A DNA stretch of 64,000 nt from Pieris napi (lineage: Eukaryota; Arthropoda; Insecta; Lepidoptera; Pieridae): positions 878,001-942,000 of the forward strand of contig NC_062235.1 of NCBI RefSeq assembly GCF_905475465.1. The letters run 5' to 3'. This document shows, one piece after another, positions 25,925-37,800 of this stretch. The position numbers were made by a program, and so were the translations under genes. The notes below the pieces were generated by a model that was given only the letters and a program-made list of their open reading frames with translations, was not told where the DNA came from and made no database searches. How positions within the stretch are numbered: the stretch's first letter is position 1; each line of letters begins with the position of its first letter.

Positions 25925-28900
25925 ATGCTGACTTTGTGTCATAATTACTTTTGCGTTTCGAATAGTAATAAAACCAGCAAAAATGAGGGTCAAGTATTTA
26001 GTCGAAGAAAATATGCATTTGGTATTTTTATTCTATTACTGGTTGCTGTTTTATGGGTAATTTCTTCGGAATTAACTAAGGTAAACATTAGGTTTGGTAT
26101 TTAGATTGTTTTATAATTTACTACTTTTATATACTATTTCTAAATACTTTCCTCTTATTTTAGTACATATATATTGAGAAGAAATTGGAAAGACCTTTTC
26201 TTGTGACCTATGTGAGAAGTTCGTTATTATTTATATACCTCTTAGTACTGTGTTTTACTCCACCTACAAAGGATCCATGCCAACCAGCTGAATACACAGT
26301 AAGTTAACGAAATTAAGGGCTTGACTTTGTAAGTAGTCTTACAGTGACCACCTGTTTCACTGACAAGATCAGTACAAGTTTTACTGTCTCAATAAATACT
26401 TATAATATCTTTTTTTTATATTGTAGCAACTGACAGATGCAGTAAATGAAACCGATGATGAGTATAGTGAGGCCACAAATAGTTTGGTATGTAAAGTTTT
26501 TATCATGACAAGTAATTGCTAACAGTAATGATTTAAAAAAATATAATTAGTACTATAAAAATATTATTGTGTTATATTAGAAGTGAGCTGTTAAGGTACA
26601 TTTTATTAAATAAAAAATGTTACTAAATTTAAAGTTAATGTAAAATTATTGGTTTATAAGACAGTTCTTTAAAGACACTGCATTAGTAAATTTAAATAAA
26701 AGACATTAGTATGTTATGTATAGTATAGTCTAACAACAGTTTATTAGCTTAGATTGCCTAGATTACAGTGGATTTAAAGTGAAATATTGTTTTCATCTTA
26801 TACCAGGGTGACTCAACATTTGTACCAGTCCGTGCAGGAGAAACAACAGATAGTGATGATGTAACCCCAAGAGCCGTCCGATTCAACAAAGTAGCTGAGG
26901 TATTTACAGGCTTTATTGGCTTAGCAGTACATGTTCTGAAACCTAGGATGGTTCCATTTCTGGTGAAACAATAATTCCTATGGCTTAGTATGCATAAAAC
27001 ACCTACCAATACCATAAAAAATCATATTTTAATCACAGACATGTCTATGCCTTATTCTTGTTAGAGATTTGAATTTCCTGTAATGCTACAAATCTTACAG
27101 AAGTAATTGTCATTCTTATAAAAGATTCTTATAACAGATTCTACACTTCTTTCATCTGCAAAGAATGACAATTAGGGTTGCCATCCATACTTTTGAATAA
27201 AGTATTGTACTCTATTTTTCAGTCTATTGTACTCTATACATTATGAGAACAATAAAGTACACGAACGACCTTTATTTCGCATGATGTGATTTCTTTAGTT
27301 GTAAATATTGAATATATTAATTACGTAAATTCGTTAATCGGAATTTATCGCATAATCGATGTTGCCACTCGCCAGCACAACCCGGTCAAATCACTTCAGG
27401 GCTTGTTATATAATAAATAAAATACTTATAAATAATATATAATTGTAGTTTACTTTGACACTATGTACTTTTATTTTTCTTGTGTACACTAATCCACTTA
27501 AATTGAAAAAAAAAAGGTGGCAACCAACTCGACTCCTTAAAATCATGAATTTTATCAATCAGGTGCGGGTCATGTCAGCCGCGATGGCCGGTGAGGCTTT
27601 ACTCGCCCGTCTCTCGTGGTCGGCTTCACTCCGCGCCTCAGAGTTTGCCCAAAGACGTGCCGCGGCAGCAGCTACTCGACGACATATACGTCTCGCACTT
27701 ATATTTACGATACCTGTGAGTTTTATCTACCTATAATTAAAGCATTTTTATTATCTTTGCGGTAAATGTTATAAATAGGCTTAAGATATGGACTGAGCTG
27801 TGTTGGCTTTGTGGCTTCAGTGTACGAATCTCATCCCTGAGGTTCGTAGTTTCGATATCCGGCTGTGCACCAATGAACTTTCTGTCTATGGGCGCATTTG
27901 ACATTCGGCTTGCCTTAGACCCAAGAAGTCGACGGCGTGGGTCAGGCGCAAGAGGCTGATCACCTATTACATTGACCATCATGAAAATCTGAGGCCCTGA
28001 CCTAAAAATATTGAAAATATCGCCTTGATAATTTTATGGGAATCAAATTTAGGTTGAATTGTTATTAAATTATTAATTATTATTATAAAAAGTAACATGC
28101 AATTTATACAAATTTTAACGAATGTGAGACATAGTATCAACTATATTTAATAAGTACAGTTGCGTGCTAACCTTATATCAATCACAATTAAGACACCGGA
28201 TTGGAGCAAAACCCTCAATTGTTTATTACAATAAAAAAAAAACATTTTTTAGCTCATTTATTTTAGACTTAATAATTTTCATTTCGTAAATGCCTTGTTA
28301 TCCAACTATAAAAAGCCTTTATTGATGTTTAGCTTACATGCTAAATTTAAAGTAAATGTGCCTAAACTAAATTATACATATCACGTATCGGCAAACGATT
28401 GTTTATTTATTTACAGCTTGTTTTTCGAGAAAGGCCGCCTCCAAATTTTCCAATAGTGGCGTTCTCTAGTGGTTCGATTCCACATTGGACCTGCTACCTG
28501 TTTTGTATTATCCCCCATCTTATCGCCTGACTTTCGTTTTCCACTTTCGTTTTCTTCTGTTCCATGGATGCTTCTTTCTCATATGACCCGACCATCTCTC
28601 AAACTCAAAATATCTTTATTCAAGTGGGTAACCAAGTACACTTTTGAATCGTCAAGTTAAATTAATCGTAAATTTACATTTACTACCAGTTCGCAAGTCA
28701 AGGGCGTAGAGCGGGTAAGAAGAACTGGCAATAAACTTTCCGCCACTCTTTTTAATCGCCAAGTATTGTCATACAAATTGTTTGAACTGGAGCAAATCAA
28801 TCCCAAGGATTAGGATCATTTAAGTAGTCCTCAAATTTATAAAAAGCTTTGTTGATTAATTTTCGTTTAACCCTTAACTTGGCAGAATTTTATTTTTTCG

Positions 28901-31900
28901 AATATAAAAATAATATTCATAGCACTTAACTTTAATGACCCAAGGGCTCTAGAAAAAATATTAAAAAAAATATTCAAACTACCCCTTAAAAAAAACCACC
29001 CGTATCTTGTGGGATACATTGCCAAGGGCATTGATAAATATATTACGCTATCGATGTATCTCTAAAGATACATTGCCAAATTATCTATGACTTGATTATA
29101 TAATAATTTATATGAAAATAAATATAAAAAACACGTTAATAATCAGTAGTTCGTTCGTTCGTTCGTTAGAATCATAGATTTGAATGGCTGCTGTCTCCCA
29201 GAATGTAAGAGCCCTTGTATAATATGATGTCGAAACCTAAATGAAGCCCGAAACGCCAGCTCTAACAAATATTTTGCACCCCCATTTGCGAGGCTTGCTC
29301 TTTATGTATTGTTTTCGATTACCGGCTTTTTTGCCCTTATATGGCACCATCATTTCATCAATGCTGAACCTGGTTTCATGAGGAACTCTCAAAAAGTTGG
29401 CACGTACTTTTTCAATGAGTGGCCTAACTTTAAAATACCGATCACCGTCATCAAGCAGATTGTCGTTGAAGTGGATGTACCGTCGTATCTGTTGAAATTT
29501 TTTGAGTGTCATTACATCAGCTATTTGTGAAAATCTGAATTCCTGACACCAATAGTCAGTGTAGGCCGGCGTATTCACGATTCCCATTATCAAATTTATT
29601 GCAATAAAATCTTTGATGTCTTGTGTTGAAAAATTAAGAGAACGACAAATTGTTTGAGTTGAGTATAAATTGCTTTGCTCTGTAATCATGTTGAGGATGC
29701 CATCATCAAAGAAGTTTTGAAAATATTCTAGTGGTGTTTTTATGGTATCTGAAGGTAAATGTTTATCGTGTATTTCGGCGTTATGTTCAAATTTCTTGTT
29801 ATTCCAATGGAATTTCAGTTGCTTTCTTTGTATAGGTGCAAGGCGCCTGACAGCTAGCCGTGGCTGTTTTGAGCGTATATTTATATTTGACGGCGATGGT
29901 GAGGCTGCTACTATTGCTGGCGATGACTCTGGTGTTTCAGGCACTATTCGGTTAAATTAGGCTTTTTATTTCGAATAACATTCACAATGGTAGTTGGTGA
30001 AGGAGGTATGACCGAGTGAAGAGAATCTTGAGTTGAAGAATCCAAAGAAATACTTTCAGACGCTGGTTTCATTGATACTGTAGGGCAGGAAGTGAGGTTG
30101 TTTTCATCGTCAGGAAGTATGTGAAGATTTTCAAGAGAAGAAGGAAGCCAAGGAGCAGATGAAGATTCAGTACTATCGCGTTTTTGAAGATTAAAATTCT
30201 CGAATTCACTACTAGAATCCGAACTTTCTTCATCATTTTTTGATGACTGACTGTGTTTTGGCACCAATGTGAGTATTTCGCTAGCTCTTGAAAGCATATG
30301 GAGCTACAATTAATATATAAAATAAGCCATGCATAGCTATATGAACAGTTATTCAGCTTGGCAGTGTGCACATACAGATACATGACGATTTTGTAAAAGT
30401 TGTTAGTAAAGCTAGCAGTGTATACCATGAGATACATATCAAATATATATAGAAATGTTAGTTTCTTGGCAATGTGCACGAGGAGATACATTCATTAAAA
30501 AAGTCACATGAAGCATCAACCAGACAATTAAAGAATGTCCAAAGTAATTATTTTAGTGCTAAATATATCTATAATTAATAACTTAACACATCCACTCATT
30601 CAATACATAAAAACAAGAAAAAATCATAACTTTTCTTACCTTTTTGCGAGGCAACAAGTTGGAACTTAAACTAAAGTGAAGTTTGACAGCTCATCAGTCA
30701 TACCAACAAAAAAAACTTAAGTTGCGTTTCGAAACTAAGAAATGGCCTATATAGTCTTAAAAAAATATCATGGTTTCGCTTAAAAATAATAACACTAGAT
30801 TTTTTTAAATTCTGATGTATCTCTACAGATACACTATCAAGAAAAGGGTTAACGAGGGCTTTGAATTTATTTAGTGATAATTCTCTAATTTCGCTTGGGA
30901 GTTTGTTGTAAAAACGACTCTACTTTAGTTTTCGGTATGTGGTGTATGCATACAACTATAACTTTGCCTTTTTTTTTCAGTGGTTCATATCAAATTATCT
31001 ATACCGGCTTAGCTTGCTCCATACGTCGACTTGTTCCGCGACAATTTACACGTCAACAACAAGCGCATTTGCGCTATCACTCGGCGCTTTATTCGCTCAA
31101 GCACCAACCGACAGATTCAGCTTCTCGAAATTCTTCTCGGTTTTACTCACCGCAGGTGGAATGGTAAGTGCTGGAGAACATTAATATCTTCTACATTTTT
31201 AAAGGATGTTAAAAGTTTGACCTGTATGCATTCGATATTGGAATCAGATATTCGAGTCTGTTTAGGATTCTAAGCACGGGTTTTGATATAGTGTGTGAGT
31301 GTATTTTTTTACGGAAACTAAAAAGTTTTGATTTAATCATTTATATTTCAACTTTCAACAAATTTCATCGAAATCGATTCAATAGTTTATGGGTTCTGTG
31401 CGGATACCCATTTCTGCAGGGAACATGTATAATGTAAATTTTTATATATGTAATAGTGTTACTTAATTTTATAATGTCCAAGGCCTACAACTTCCTCAGT
31501 AAAACAGAGTATTTAGCAAAGAAAGTGGCGATCTCTGTCTTCTGTCTCATTCCCTACTCACTCTTTATATTTAGAAACTAGCTGACCCGGCAAACGTTTG
31601 TTTTGCCATGTATACACAGTATATGTATTATTTCCAGGAAACATTTTTTAGTTCAATAAAAATAACTAACTACAATAATAAAAAATTGGTGTTGATCGTA
31701 GAGGGGTGTAAATTAGGGGTTTTATTTGTATGCTATCGTAAAAAATAAAACAAAAAGTTTCGTCTAAAAAATAAAAATTTTGGGGTTGGATCACCCTTAA
31801 CATTTAGGGGGATAAAAAAATTGTTCGATTTTCAGACTTACTGAATTTGCATAAAAATTTCATAAGAATCGGTCGAGCAGTTTCGGAGGAGTATGGGAAC

Positions 31901-34864
31901 GAACATTGTGACACGAGAATTTTATATATTAGATATTAAAACTTGAACCCATGACTAAAATGTTTTAATTTTGAAGTATTAAATGATACGTTAATTATAA
32001 CTATGTTGATGAAATATACCAAAATATTTATTATTTCAAGGTGGTGTTAGTTTTATCGGAAAGCCATGGCAGTAATTGGACGGCGGTGTTATCGGCTCTT
32101 GGCTCTGCACTTTGTTACGCAGTGCATTTGCTATTGTTTCGACGGGAGTTAAGGAAAGGGGATGGAATTAATTGTTTCTTACTTGTTGGTAAGTCAAATT
32201 TGTAGTTATTTTTGTAGTGAAACTTTAGGCGCATGAGGGTAAAATTTTTGCGGAACTTCACGAAGTGGGCCCAATGTTGTTTCTTCGAAGAAAAGGGAGA
32301 GAGCGATTGAGAGAGAGTGAGAAGGGCGAATAACCTTATAGGGTGCGTGTACTTATGTACGCGCGTAAGAAGTTATACTTCTTTGGCTTTATAAAAAATA
32401 GTTTTTGATTGCATGCAAATAATTAATTACAGTTAAATAATCAAAGACTGGAAAAGGAGTCATTATAGTCAATAAAGTTTATTTATTATTATTCTCTTAC
32501 ATTAAGTGTAACATAAATTCTATTATTATTCGAATGTTGTTTTTAAATTATGTCCAATGCCGTAGCATCTTCCGTGGGCAACTTCATTCTGTTAATTTTG
32601 TGTCATGTTGCGCGCGCATCGTAAAATTTCATTGTCATAAATTTTTCATAACGAACCTAAAGAAGTATAACTTCAAAAAAACATTAAAAGGAAATAGAAA
32701 TAAACTCTTTTGATGTGTGACGTGATAACTTTATTCGTCTTAAAGACAATTAAATCTTAGTGTCCGTCATTTTAGGTATAGTTGGCTGTGTTTGCGGTTG
32801 TCTTATTTGGACATTTGGCGGTGTACTGGCACTCACGGGAGTGGAGAAGGCGGAACTGCCCTCTCCTCGTCTCTGGAGCTGGTTGCTGCTGGATGCTGCA
32901 CTTAGTCCTCTGCTTATGGAGTCATTGTGGCTTTGGTAAGTGATATTTGAGTATGAAAATGAAGTGTATTAAATAAAGCGGCGGTTAAATATGCCTGGTC
33001 ATTGCCCTCCAATAGGCCGCATCTCACTTTAGCATCAGATGGGAGTTGTGGCCAAACTGTCTGTCCAGTTCTTTTTAAAGCGTAGAGTAAAATAACTTGT
33101 AAATAATATTTAATTTATCGAAAAATCGATAATATAAAGACTGCGCCGTCATTTTGGCAAAAGTACCGTTTTGGCCGGTTCTTGTATGAATTTTTTAACT
33201 TTTGCGTGGTTTACAGACTGACATAAACAATTAAAATGAATTTTGACATACGGGAGTAATAGTTCGCACTAAGTCTCGTTTCTAAATCTCAACTCTTCAT
33301 TTCTCTTATCATCTCACTTAGTTCGTCAGTCAATGGTATAGGGTATCTATATATAAATTATTTTAATATATCTCTTTATATTTAATTAATAAAGTAATAC
33401 TTTTGATTTTTTAAATACATATGTTCAAAAGTGTCAAGAACTTAAAGCTAGTCTCATAATCTGTGACATCAAAGTCAAAAATCATTTATTCATATAGGTC
33501 ACACACTGTACACTTATGAACGTCAAAAAAGAAATAAGTTCTCCAGTTCTCAAATCAAGTGCGTAGAACGGAAGAGATGAAAGAACTGGCAATAAACTCT
33601 CCGCCACTCTTTTTAATCGCCAAGTTTTTTGTTTTACACAACGTTTGTAAGGAGCTGCAATTAATAACAATTTAACAATACAATGAATCAGTGTGATTAT
33701 ACATACAATAGATCTCAAACACTGCGCCCATTTTATAAAAAATAAAACCCAGTTCCTAATACTGAAATGTCCTTAAAGGGGTAAATCACTAACATCATCG
33801 CGCACAGCAACAAGCGTGTTAAGCGCAGCAGTGGTGATGTGTGCGTGCCTTGAGGCGTGGCGGGGTGAGGGGGGCGTGGTGCGATCGTGTGCGGCCGTAC
33901 TGGCCTCGTGCGGCTGGTTCTGCGCAACGCTGGATAGGAGCGGTCTGCCCGCGCCTGCGGCTAGACTGCTACTCAGACTTCGGCCGACAGATCGACTCAC
34001 GTGAGTATTTCCCCTCTATACAAAGATATTATCTTACTATACAGGATTCTTCAAGAAACGCGAGGAGAGAAACTACTGCACCAATTTTTAGGTCTGGACC
34101 TCAGATTTCTGTGTCTGTTTTATGATTATTTGTTAATCTAATAGGCAAATAGGTGATCAGCCTGAAACACGCCGTCGACTTTATGGATCTAAGGCAAGCC
34201 GAATTTTGAATGCGCTCATAGAAAGAAATTCCACTAGTGCACAGCCGGAAATCGAACCTACGACCTCAGGGATGAGAGTCGCTTGCTAAAGCCACTAGGC
34301 CAAAAAAAATGGTTACATAGCTATTTTTTTTTGGTTGGGTTGGGCATTGGCTAAAATTTGTTATTGATTTAAACATAAAACCCTTATTGGTACGAAACAG
34401 ATGTAATATATAGAAGAAGTATTCCATAACTTTAAACCTTCTACACATTTTTTTTATATGTATTAGGAGGCAAACGGGCAGGAGGCTTACCTGATGTTAA
34501 GTGTTACGCCCATGGACACTCACATTGCCAGAAGGCTCGCAAGTGCGTTGCCGGAATTAATTTCAATAAATAAAAAGAGATAAAATCGCGGATGCTTGGC
34601 AGACCCATGCGACTTCTTCGATACAAAGAGTCCCCTTAGAGGTTGTGTGCTGCAATATTTATTATCAGAAGATGTTTTTGCGTTATATAATAATAAATAA
34701 ATCAAAATAAAATTTGCGGGCTACTCGATTGTAAAGAAGTTGCAGGGTTTCTATAACATAGTTTCATAATCACCTGAGCAAAAATAATATATTACAGGAC
34801 GATACGCAACATTTCCGATTTGGATGAGCAGTCCGAGGCGCTCATATCAGACGATCCGACGTAA
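25925..34864 (+). CDS. SLC35F5: SLC35F5-like multi-pass transporter, 10 exons, about 458 aa
   Basis: Member of the drug/metabolite transporter superfamily; the human protein's substrate is unsettled. Exons: 25925-26080, 26164-26298, 26427-26486, 26807-26899, 27563-27715, 30981-31163, 32041-32188, 32776-32935, 33779-34000, 34798-34864, all in phase. Landmarks: FSRRKYAFGIFILLLVAVLW, ISSELTKYIYIEK, a loop with FVPVRAGE and RAVRFNKVAE, DRFSFSKFFSVLLTAGGMV, ALCYAVHLLLFRRELRK, PLLMESLWLWG, SLTSS, and a final DLDEQSEALISDD like human EDSEQCESLI. The start codon is the least sure point; an upstream exon could exist. Exon 9 is GC-rich and diverged where relatives keep LIGTLALSLTIPLS, yet frame and both splice sites hold. 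Confidence 0.88.
27795..28020 (+). mobile_element. tRNA-derived SINE copy
   Basis: Has the degenerate tRNA-like head (GTTGGCTTTGTGGCTTCAG, CGAATCTCATCCCTGAGG, GGTTCGTAGTTTCGATATCC), TGGGCGCATTTGACATTC and the end GAGGCCCTGACCTAAA. In SLC35F5 intron 5. Confidence 0.82.
29237..30297 (-). pseudogene. piggyBac-type transposase, frameshifted and truncated
   Basis: The N-terminal part (30297 down to 29944) is Ser/Glu-rich and stops at LTE. A second frame takes over at the same point (29944 down to 29237) with PETPESSP, so a single frameshift separates them. The second part has the core DDE_Tnp_1_7 region: IKTPLEYFQNFF, IMGIVNTPAYTDYW, RRYIHFNDN, RFSIDEMMVPYKGK (first catalytic Asp) and KPRKWGCKIF. 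It then stops; the segments with the other catalytic Asp residues are absent. Not functional. Confidence 0.9.
30358..30519. repeat. Three 54-bp tandem subterminal repeats in the piggyBac-type element
   Basis: Units start at 30358, 30412 and 30466, exactly 54 bp apart. Each begins [TC]T[GA]GCA[GA]TGT and has AGATACAT about 20 bp in. Inverted copies of the same TTGGCAATGTATC...GATAC motif lie near the other end (about 29000-29035 and 29055-29090) and at the right terminus (30813-30841). Placement at both ends suggests transposase-binding sites. Confidence 0.75.
31578..31933 (-). mobile_element. Non-autonomous Helitron, 356 bp
   Basis: On the minus strand it starts TCTAATATATAAAATTCTCG and ends GCCGGGTCAGCTAG, inserted between A and T with no target duplication, the Helitron rule (5' TC, 3' CTRR). 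Contains the common ACTGCTCGACCGATTCTTAT box. In SLC35F5 intron 6. Confidence 0.88.
32282..32680. repeat. Interspersed repeat with a GAAGTTATACTTC-type palindrome, copy 2
   Basis: Order: GAAAAGGGAGAGAGCGATTG, GAGTGAGAAGGGCGAATAAC, GTGCGTGTACTTATGTACGCGC, GAAGTTATACTTCTTTGGC, then an inner AT-rich part, GCGCGCATCGTAAAA and the inverted AAAGAAGTATAACTTC. Shares modules and order with 886-1200. In SLC35F5 intron 7. Confidence 0.65.
33474..33660 (-). mobile_element. LINE family A 3' tail, short copy
   Basis: Complement of the family A tail: CAAAGTCAAAAATCATTTATTC at one end, AAGAACTGGCAATAAACTCT, CCGCCACTCTTTTTAATCGCC. In SLC35F5 intron 8. Confidence 0.8.
34088..34310 (-). mobile_element. tRNA-derived SINE copy
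   Basis: Complement of the SINE at 59764, including the tRNA-like head (GGCCTAGTGGCTTTAGCAAG, B-box-like AGGTTCGATTTCC after complementing 34250-34262). In SLC35F5 intron 9. Confidence 0.85.
34450..34565 (-). mobile_element. LINE family B 3' tail
   Basis: Reads GGAGGCAAACGGGCAGGAGG, TTACCTGATGTTAAGTG, CCATGGACACTCACATTGCC, AGAAGGCTCGCAAGTGCGTT: the complement of the family B tail. In SLC35F5 intron 9. Confidence 0.8.
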
Positions 34865-35848
34865 CACGATAATTTTAATGTCTAGAATAAATTGTTTGAC
34901 TCGCAGCACGGAGTTTGCTGATGCCACACTTTGCGATTGTTTCACTTAAAATAATCATTACCAATTTGTGTTTCACTCAGCGCTTTTGCTTATTTACAAT
35001 TTCTAAAAAAACAAGACTAAAAATTGTCTAAGTACAGATACCGGCAAACTTCTTGAGCATTAAACAAGGGGGAAAGTTTGCGCATCGTACACAAACGCAG
35101 GTCACAAACGTCAACTGATTTACCAATCACGCGACACGTCACTCTCCCGCCGCCCCCCCTCCCAGTGATACCTATAAATCGCTTCTGCGAGACTGCGCAG
35201 GCAAGGACATTTGGTCAAGATGTTTGCCGGTATCTGTATGTCGTATTTGTCGTAAATATTGTAGTTAATTTAAGTGAAACGGAACGCAATTACTAGTCTA
35301 TGTTGTAGCATTTATTGACGTTTAAGTATTAATAATCTTCGTAGCATTCCATAAATAACTATTTTTGTAAATAATTTATTTATACTAAAGTAACTTCAAA
35401 ACTTGAAAGTAGAAAAATCATGGCAACATAGAGAAATCTAATTCTCGTCTTCTGTTTCTTACAAGTGTATTTCTGGTGGATTTTATTATTGAGTGTTAAT
35501 TTTGTGCCTGTATTAAACCTTTTCGTGTGACGTTTGATTTTTTTATACATAAATATAACCCATAGACAAAAAGTATTCTTCAAAAAAGTTGCAGTGTATC
35601 AATTTTGTGATCTTTCGAATTTATAGATGCAATATAATGTTTCCTAGACTTGTGAATATGTGTAATTAATAGGTAAGTAATAGTTGTGTTGTTCCACTAA
35701 AGCAACTCTTAGAGTTCTCATGGTTTTGGCGACGAGTTATAAAATCCAGAACTTAACTCGATATGATTCAAATGTATACTAAACTTACATATTACTATAT
35801 ATATAGTCACTTATGTATCGCAAATCTGATATCCAAGCACGCTCTTTA

Positions 35849-36662
35849 GCAGTGTTTCCCAACTTTTGTTGTGCTACTTTGACCTTACTACAATTCTTAT
35901 ACCGCCCACAATTCAACATAGGGTATGTTCCGATATACACTGCGACCACTGTACAGAGTACCGTCAATTTAGTATACTGTGAAACCGTTTCTCTATAGCC
36001 AGCTATACTGGTTACAATTTAAAACGGAACGCAGTCCAGTATACTAGTCAGCTTCGTTTTTCGACACAGTTTTCAAATGTGTGCATCAAAGTTTTTCAAT
36101 TCAACAAGAAAAACTATTATTGGAGTATTATCGCATTAAAAAAATCTATATTAATATTAACTGTCAATTGAATTAATACTACAAAGAAAGTAAGTTAGAA
36201 TTTTAAATGTTTGTTATTAAACTGTAAGTTATATCAGCCGTTAGGCATTCAAGTGGTTTTGATTGATCACGTGATCAAAGCACTGCGAGTACCTTACCTC
36301 GAAAACGCCAGTGCTCGCAGTAAAAGTATAGCGGGGATTTGTGACGTCATATATTTCCCTAGGATGCTGCGGCTGTATACTGGCAGTCCATAGCGGAACG
36401 AATTTTTGAACAGTGGGAGCACTATACAGTACTCGCAGTGTATATCGGAACATACCCATACATAACTTTTAATTTTAAAAAAATTCGTTAAATTAAAGAA
36501 ACATAATTGATACCTATCATATTTTCTAGAAAGAAATTACTAGGAAATTGTAAAAGATATATTGAAAAACATAAATTCTTATTACAAATAGTTTTAATAA
36601 ATTTTCGAATAGCAATCAAATTGCCCCCCTGTTGGACGGGACCACGCGTTGGGAAACACTGC
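35849..36662. mobile_element. Outer MITE with TA target copies, split by a second MITE
   Basis: Ends GCAGTGTTTCCCAAC (35849) and GTTGGGAAACACTGC (ending 36662) are perfect 15-bp inverted repeats flanked by TA (35847-35848, 36663-36664). The inner element at 35921-36457 interrupts it, leaving a host MITE of about 274 bp. Confidence 0.8.
35921..36457. mobile_element. Inner MITE, 537 bp, nested in another MITE
   Basis: Ends GGGTATGTTCCGATATACAC (35921) and GTGTATATCGGAACATACCC (ending 36457) are perfect inverted repeats continuing for several more bases (TGCGA). ATA on each side (35918-35920, 36458-36460) is a possible 3-bp target duplication, as in PIF/Harbinger elements. No coding capacity. 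Confidence 0.85.
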
Positions 36663-36664
36663 TA

Positions 36665-37719
36665 GGTTCAAGTTAGTTAAGAAATTGGTTTTAATATATT
36701 TTCGTCACTTTATGTTAAAGTTTAGCCAATGTTGTAATTATTAGTCAATCTCATAACTGAGTTAGTGCAATGCTATTTTCGAAATAGCTTCCTCAAGCTT
36801 CATTTATTTTTAAGACATTCAAGGGTTATTAGGGCTAATTTTGATGTATTGAACTAGTTTTATACCTAAGCTTGCGTAGCCACATATGTGAAAAATTAAT
36901 TTTGTAAAATAAAGAGAATAATAATTTATTTAAAGCTAAATCCGGCTCGAAGGACCAACATATCTTTTATATTAGTATGACCCACGGGCCTGGATTTTAA
37001 CAATATGACAGATTATTATTAATTATGATACAGAGCCAGCCATTGACCCGAAGCAAAATTGTAGTTCTAGTTCATTTAATTATTTATTTTTATAGTAAAG
37101 ATTTTTTGTGGACAAGATTCAACAAATTTTAGCCTAGTTCGCAACCATCAAAATTAGCACCGCTCAAGGCCGCCTCGGCAGTTCATAGTGTTTAAGTTTG
37201 TACTTTATTTTTATTGGTTGGGAGAAATAATTTTGTTGAAAAAATCATATAAAATAACTATTTTAATAGAATGTAAGATCAGTATTGTGGTATGTATATA
37301 AGATTTCTGTAAATAAACTGTATTTTTATTATTATTTTGCAGTGCAGATGATGGATTGTTTAAATAACTAGTAAAGTCTATGAAACAATCCTAAAGAGAG
37401 AAGGCCGAACAATTTTAACATATCTGAGCATGGCTTTGATATTTTTTATATGAATAAAAGCCTGGGATGACATTAATATATATGAAAAGATCTGTAAACA
37501 TTGAATGATCTCTTATAGGCCTATTGTTGGCCTCCATCATCTGTGGGAAGATTGACTTTCGTTTTGAGATTATTGGTATATTTATATATTAATCTTGTTT
37601 ACAGTATCTGTTGCACAATCTTTAGATGCAATTGTTTAAGTTAAACTGAATGTACCTAATAAATAAACAGCTTTTGATTCTTTGGTTTTATTATTAATAA
37701 TACAAGTTGTTTAAGATTA
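36665..37719. other. Intergenic DNA, no gene seen
   Basis: AT-rich sequence with scattered AATAAA words (for example 37658-37672) but no reading frame with a recognisable domain. Part could be a long SLC35F5 3' UTR; the sequence alone cannot say. Confidence 0.4.
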
Positions 37720-37800
37720 TCTTTATATATATAATTCTACTGTATGTGTGTATGTCACTGAACTCCTCTTAAGCATATCCAGTACCTTTGGTAATACTGG
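37720..37800 (+). mobile_element. Helitron 5' end fragment
   Basis: Starts after A with TCTTTATATATATAATTCTA and continues GTGTGTATGTCACTGAACTC, the same 5' end as the minus-strand Helitron at 43579-43799. I could not find its CTAG end, so it is probably truncated; the right limit is approximate. Confidence 0.65.

Larger units (their letters stand above)
28871..30848 (-). mobile_element. piggyBac-type transposon, 1978 bp, degenerate
   Basis: Flanked by TTAA on both sides (28867-28870, 30849-30852). Ends are CCCTTAACTTGGCAG (left) and the complement CCCTTTTCTTGATAG (right), the CCCTT start usual for the superfamily. It carries a broken transposase gene on the minus strand, a (TTCG)n tract near 29150, and several copies of a GATACA-containing subterminal motif at both ends. 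Shorter than full elements (about 2.4 kb) because the 3' half of the gene is missing. Confidence 0.92.
28601..30925 (-). mobile_element. LINE family A fragment, split by a piggyBac-type element
   Basis: Two pieces, 28601-28870 and 30849-30925, read as the complement of the family A 3' end seen at 6466: AACTTTCCGCCACTCTTT, GAGCAAATCAATCCCAAGG, TTGATTAATTTTCG on one side; GAGGGCTTTGAATTTATTTAG and CTCTAATTTCGCTTGGGAG on the other. Deleting 28871-30848 plus one TTAA joins them exactly as in the uninterrupted copy. In SLC35F5 intron 5. Confidence 0.9.

Noticed and set aside
27173..27525. Possible hAT-like MITE (GGGTTGCCATCC ... GGTGGCAACC)
   Set aside because: Only about 10 bp of inverted similarity and no clear target duplication.
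30069..30491. 140-codon minus-strand frame with repeated MYL-V-HTA wording
   Set aside because: The repetition is simply the 54-bp subterminal DNA repeat of the piggyBac-type element read through in one frame.
33733..34000. Minus-strand frames in the GC-rich segment
   Set aside because: They are shadows of SLC35F5 exon 9, which is supported by phase and splice sites on the plus strand.
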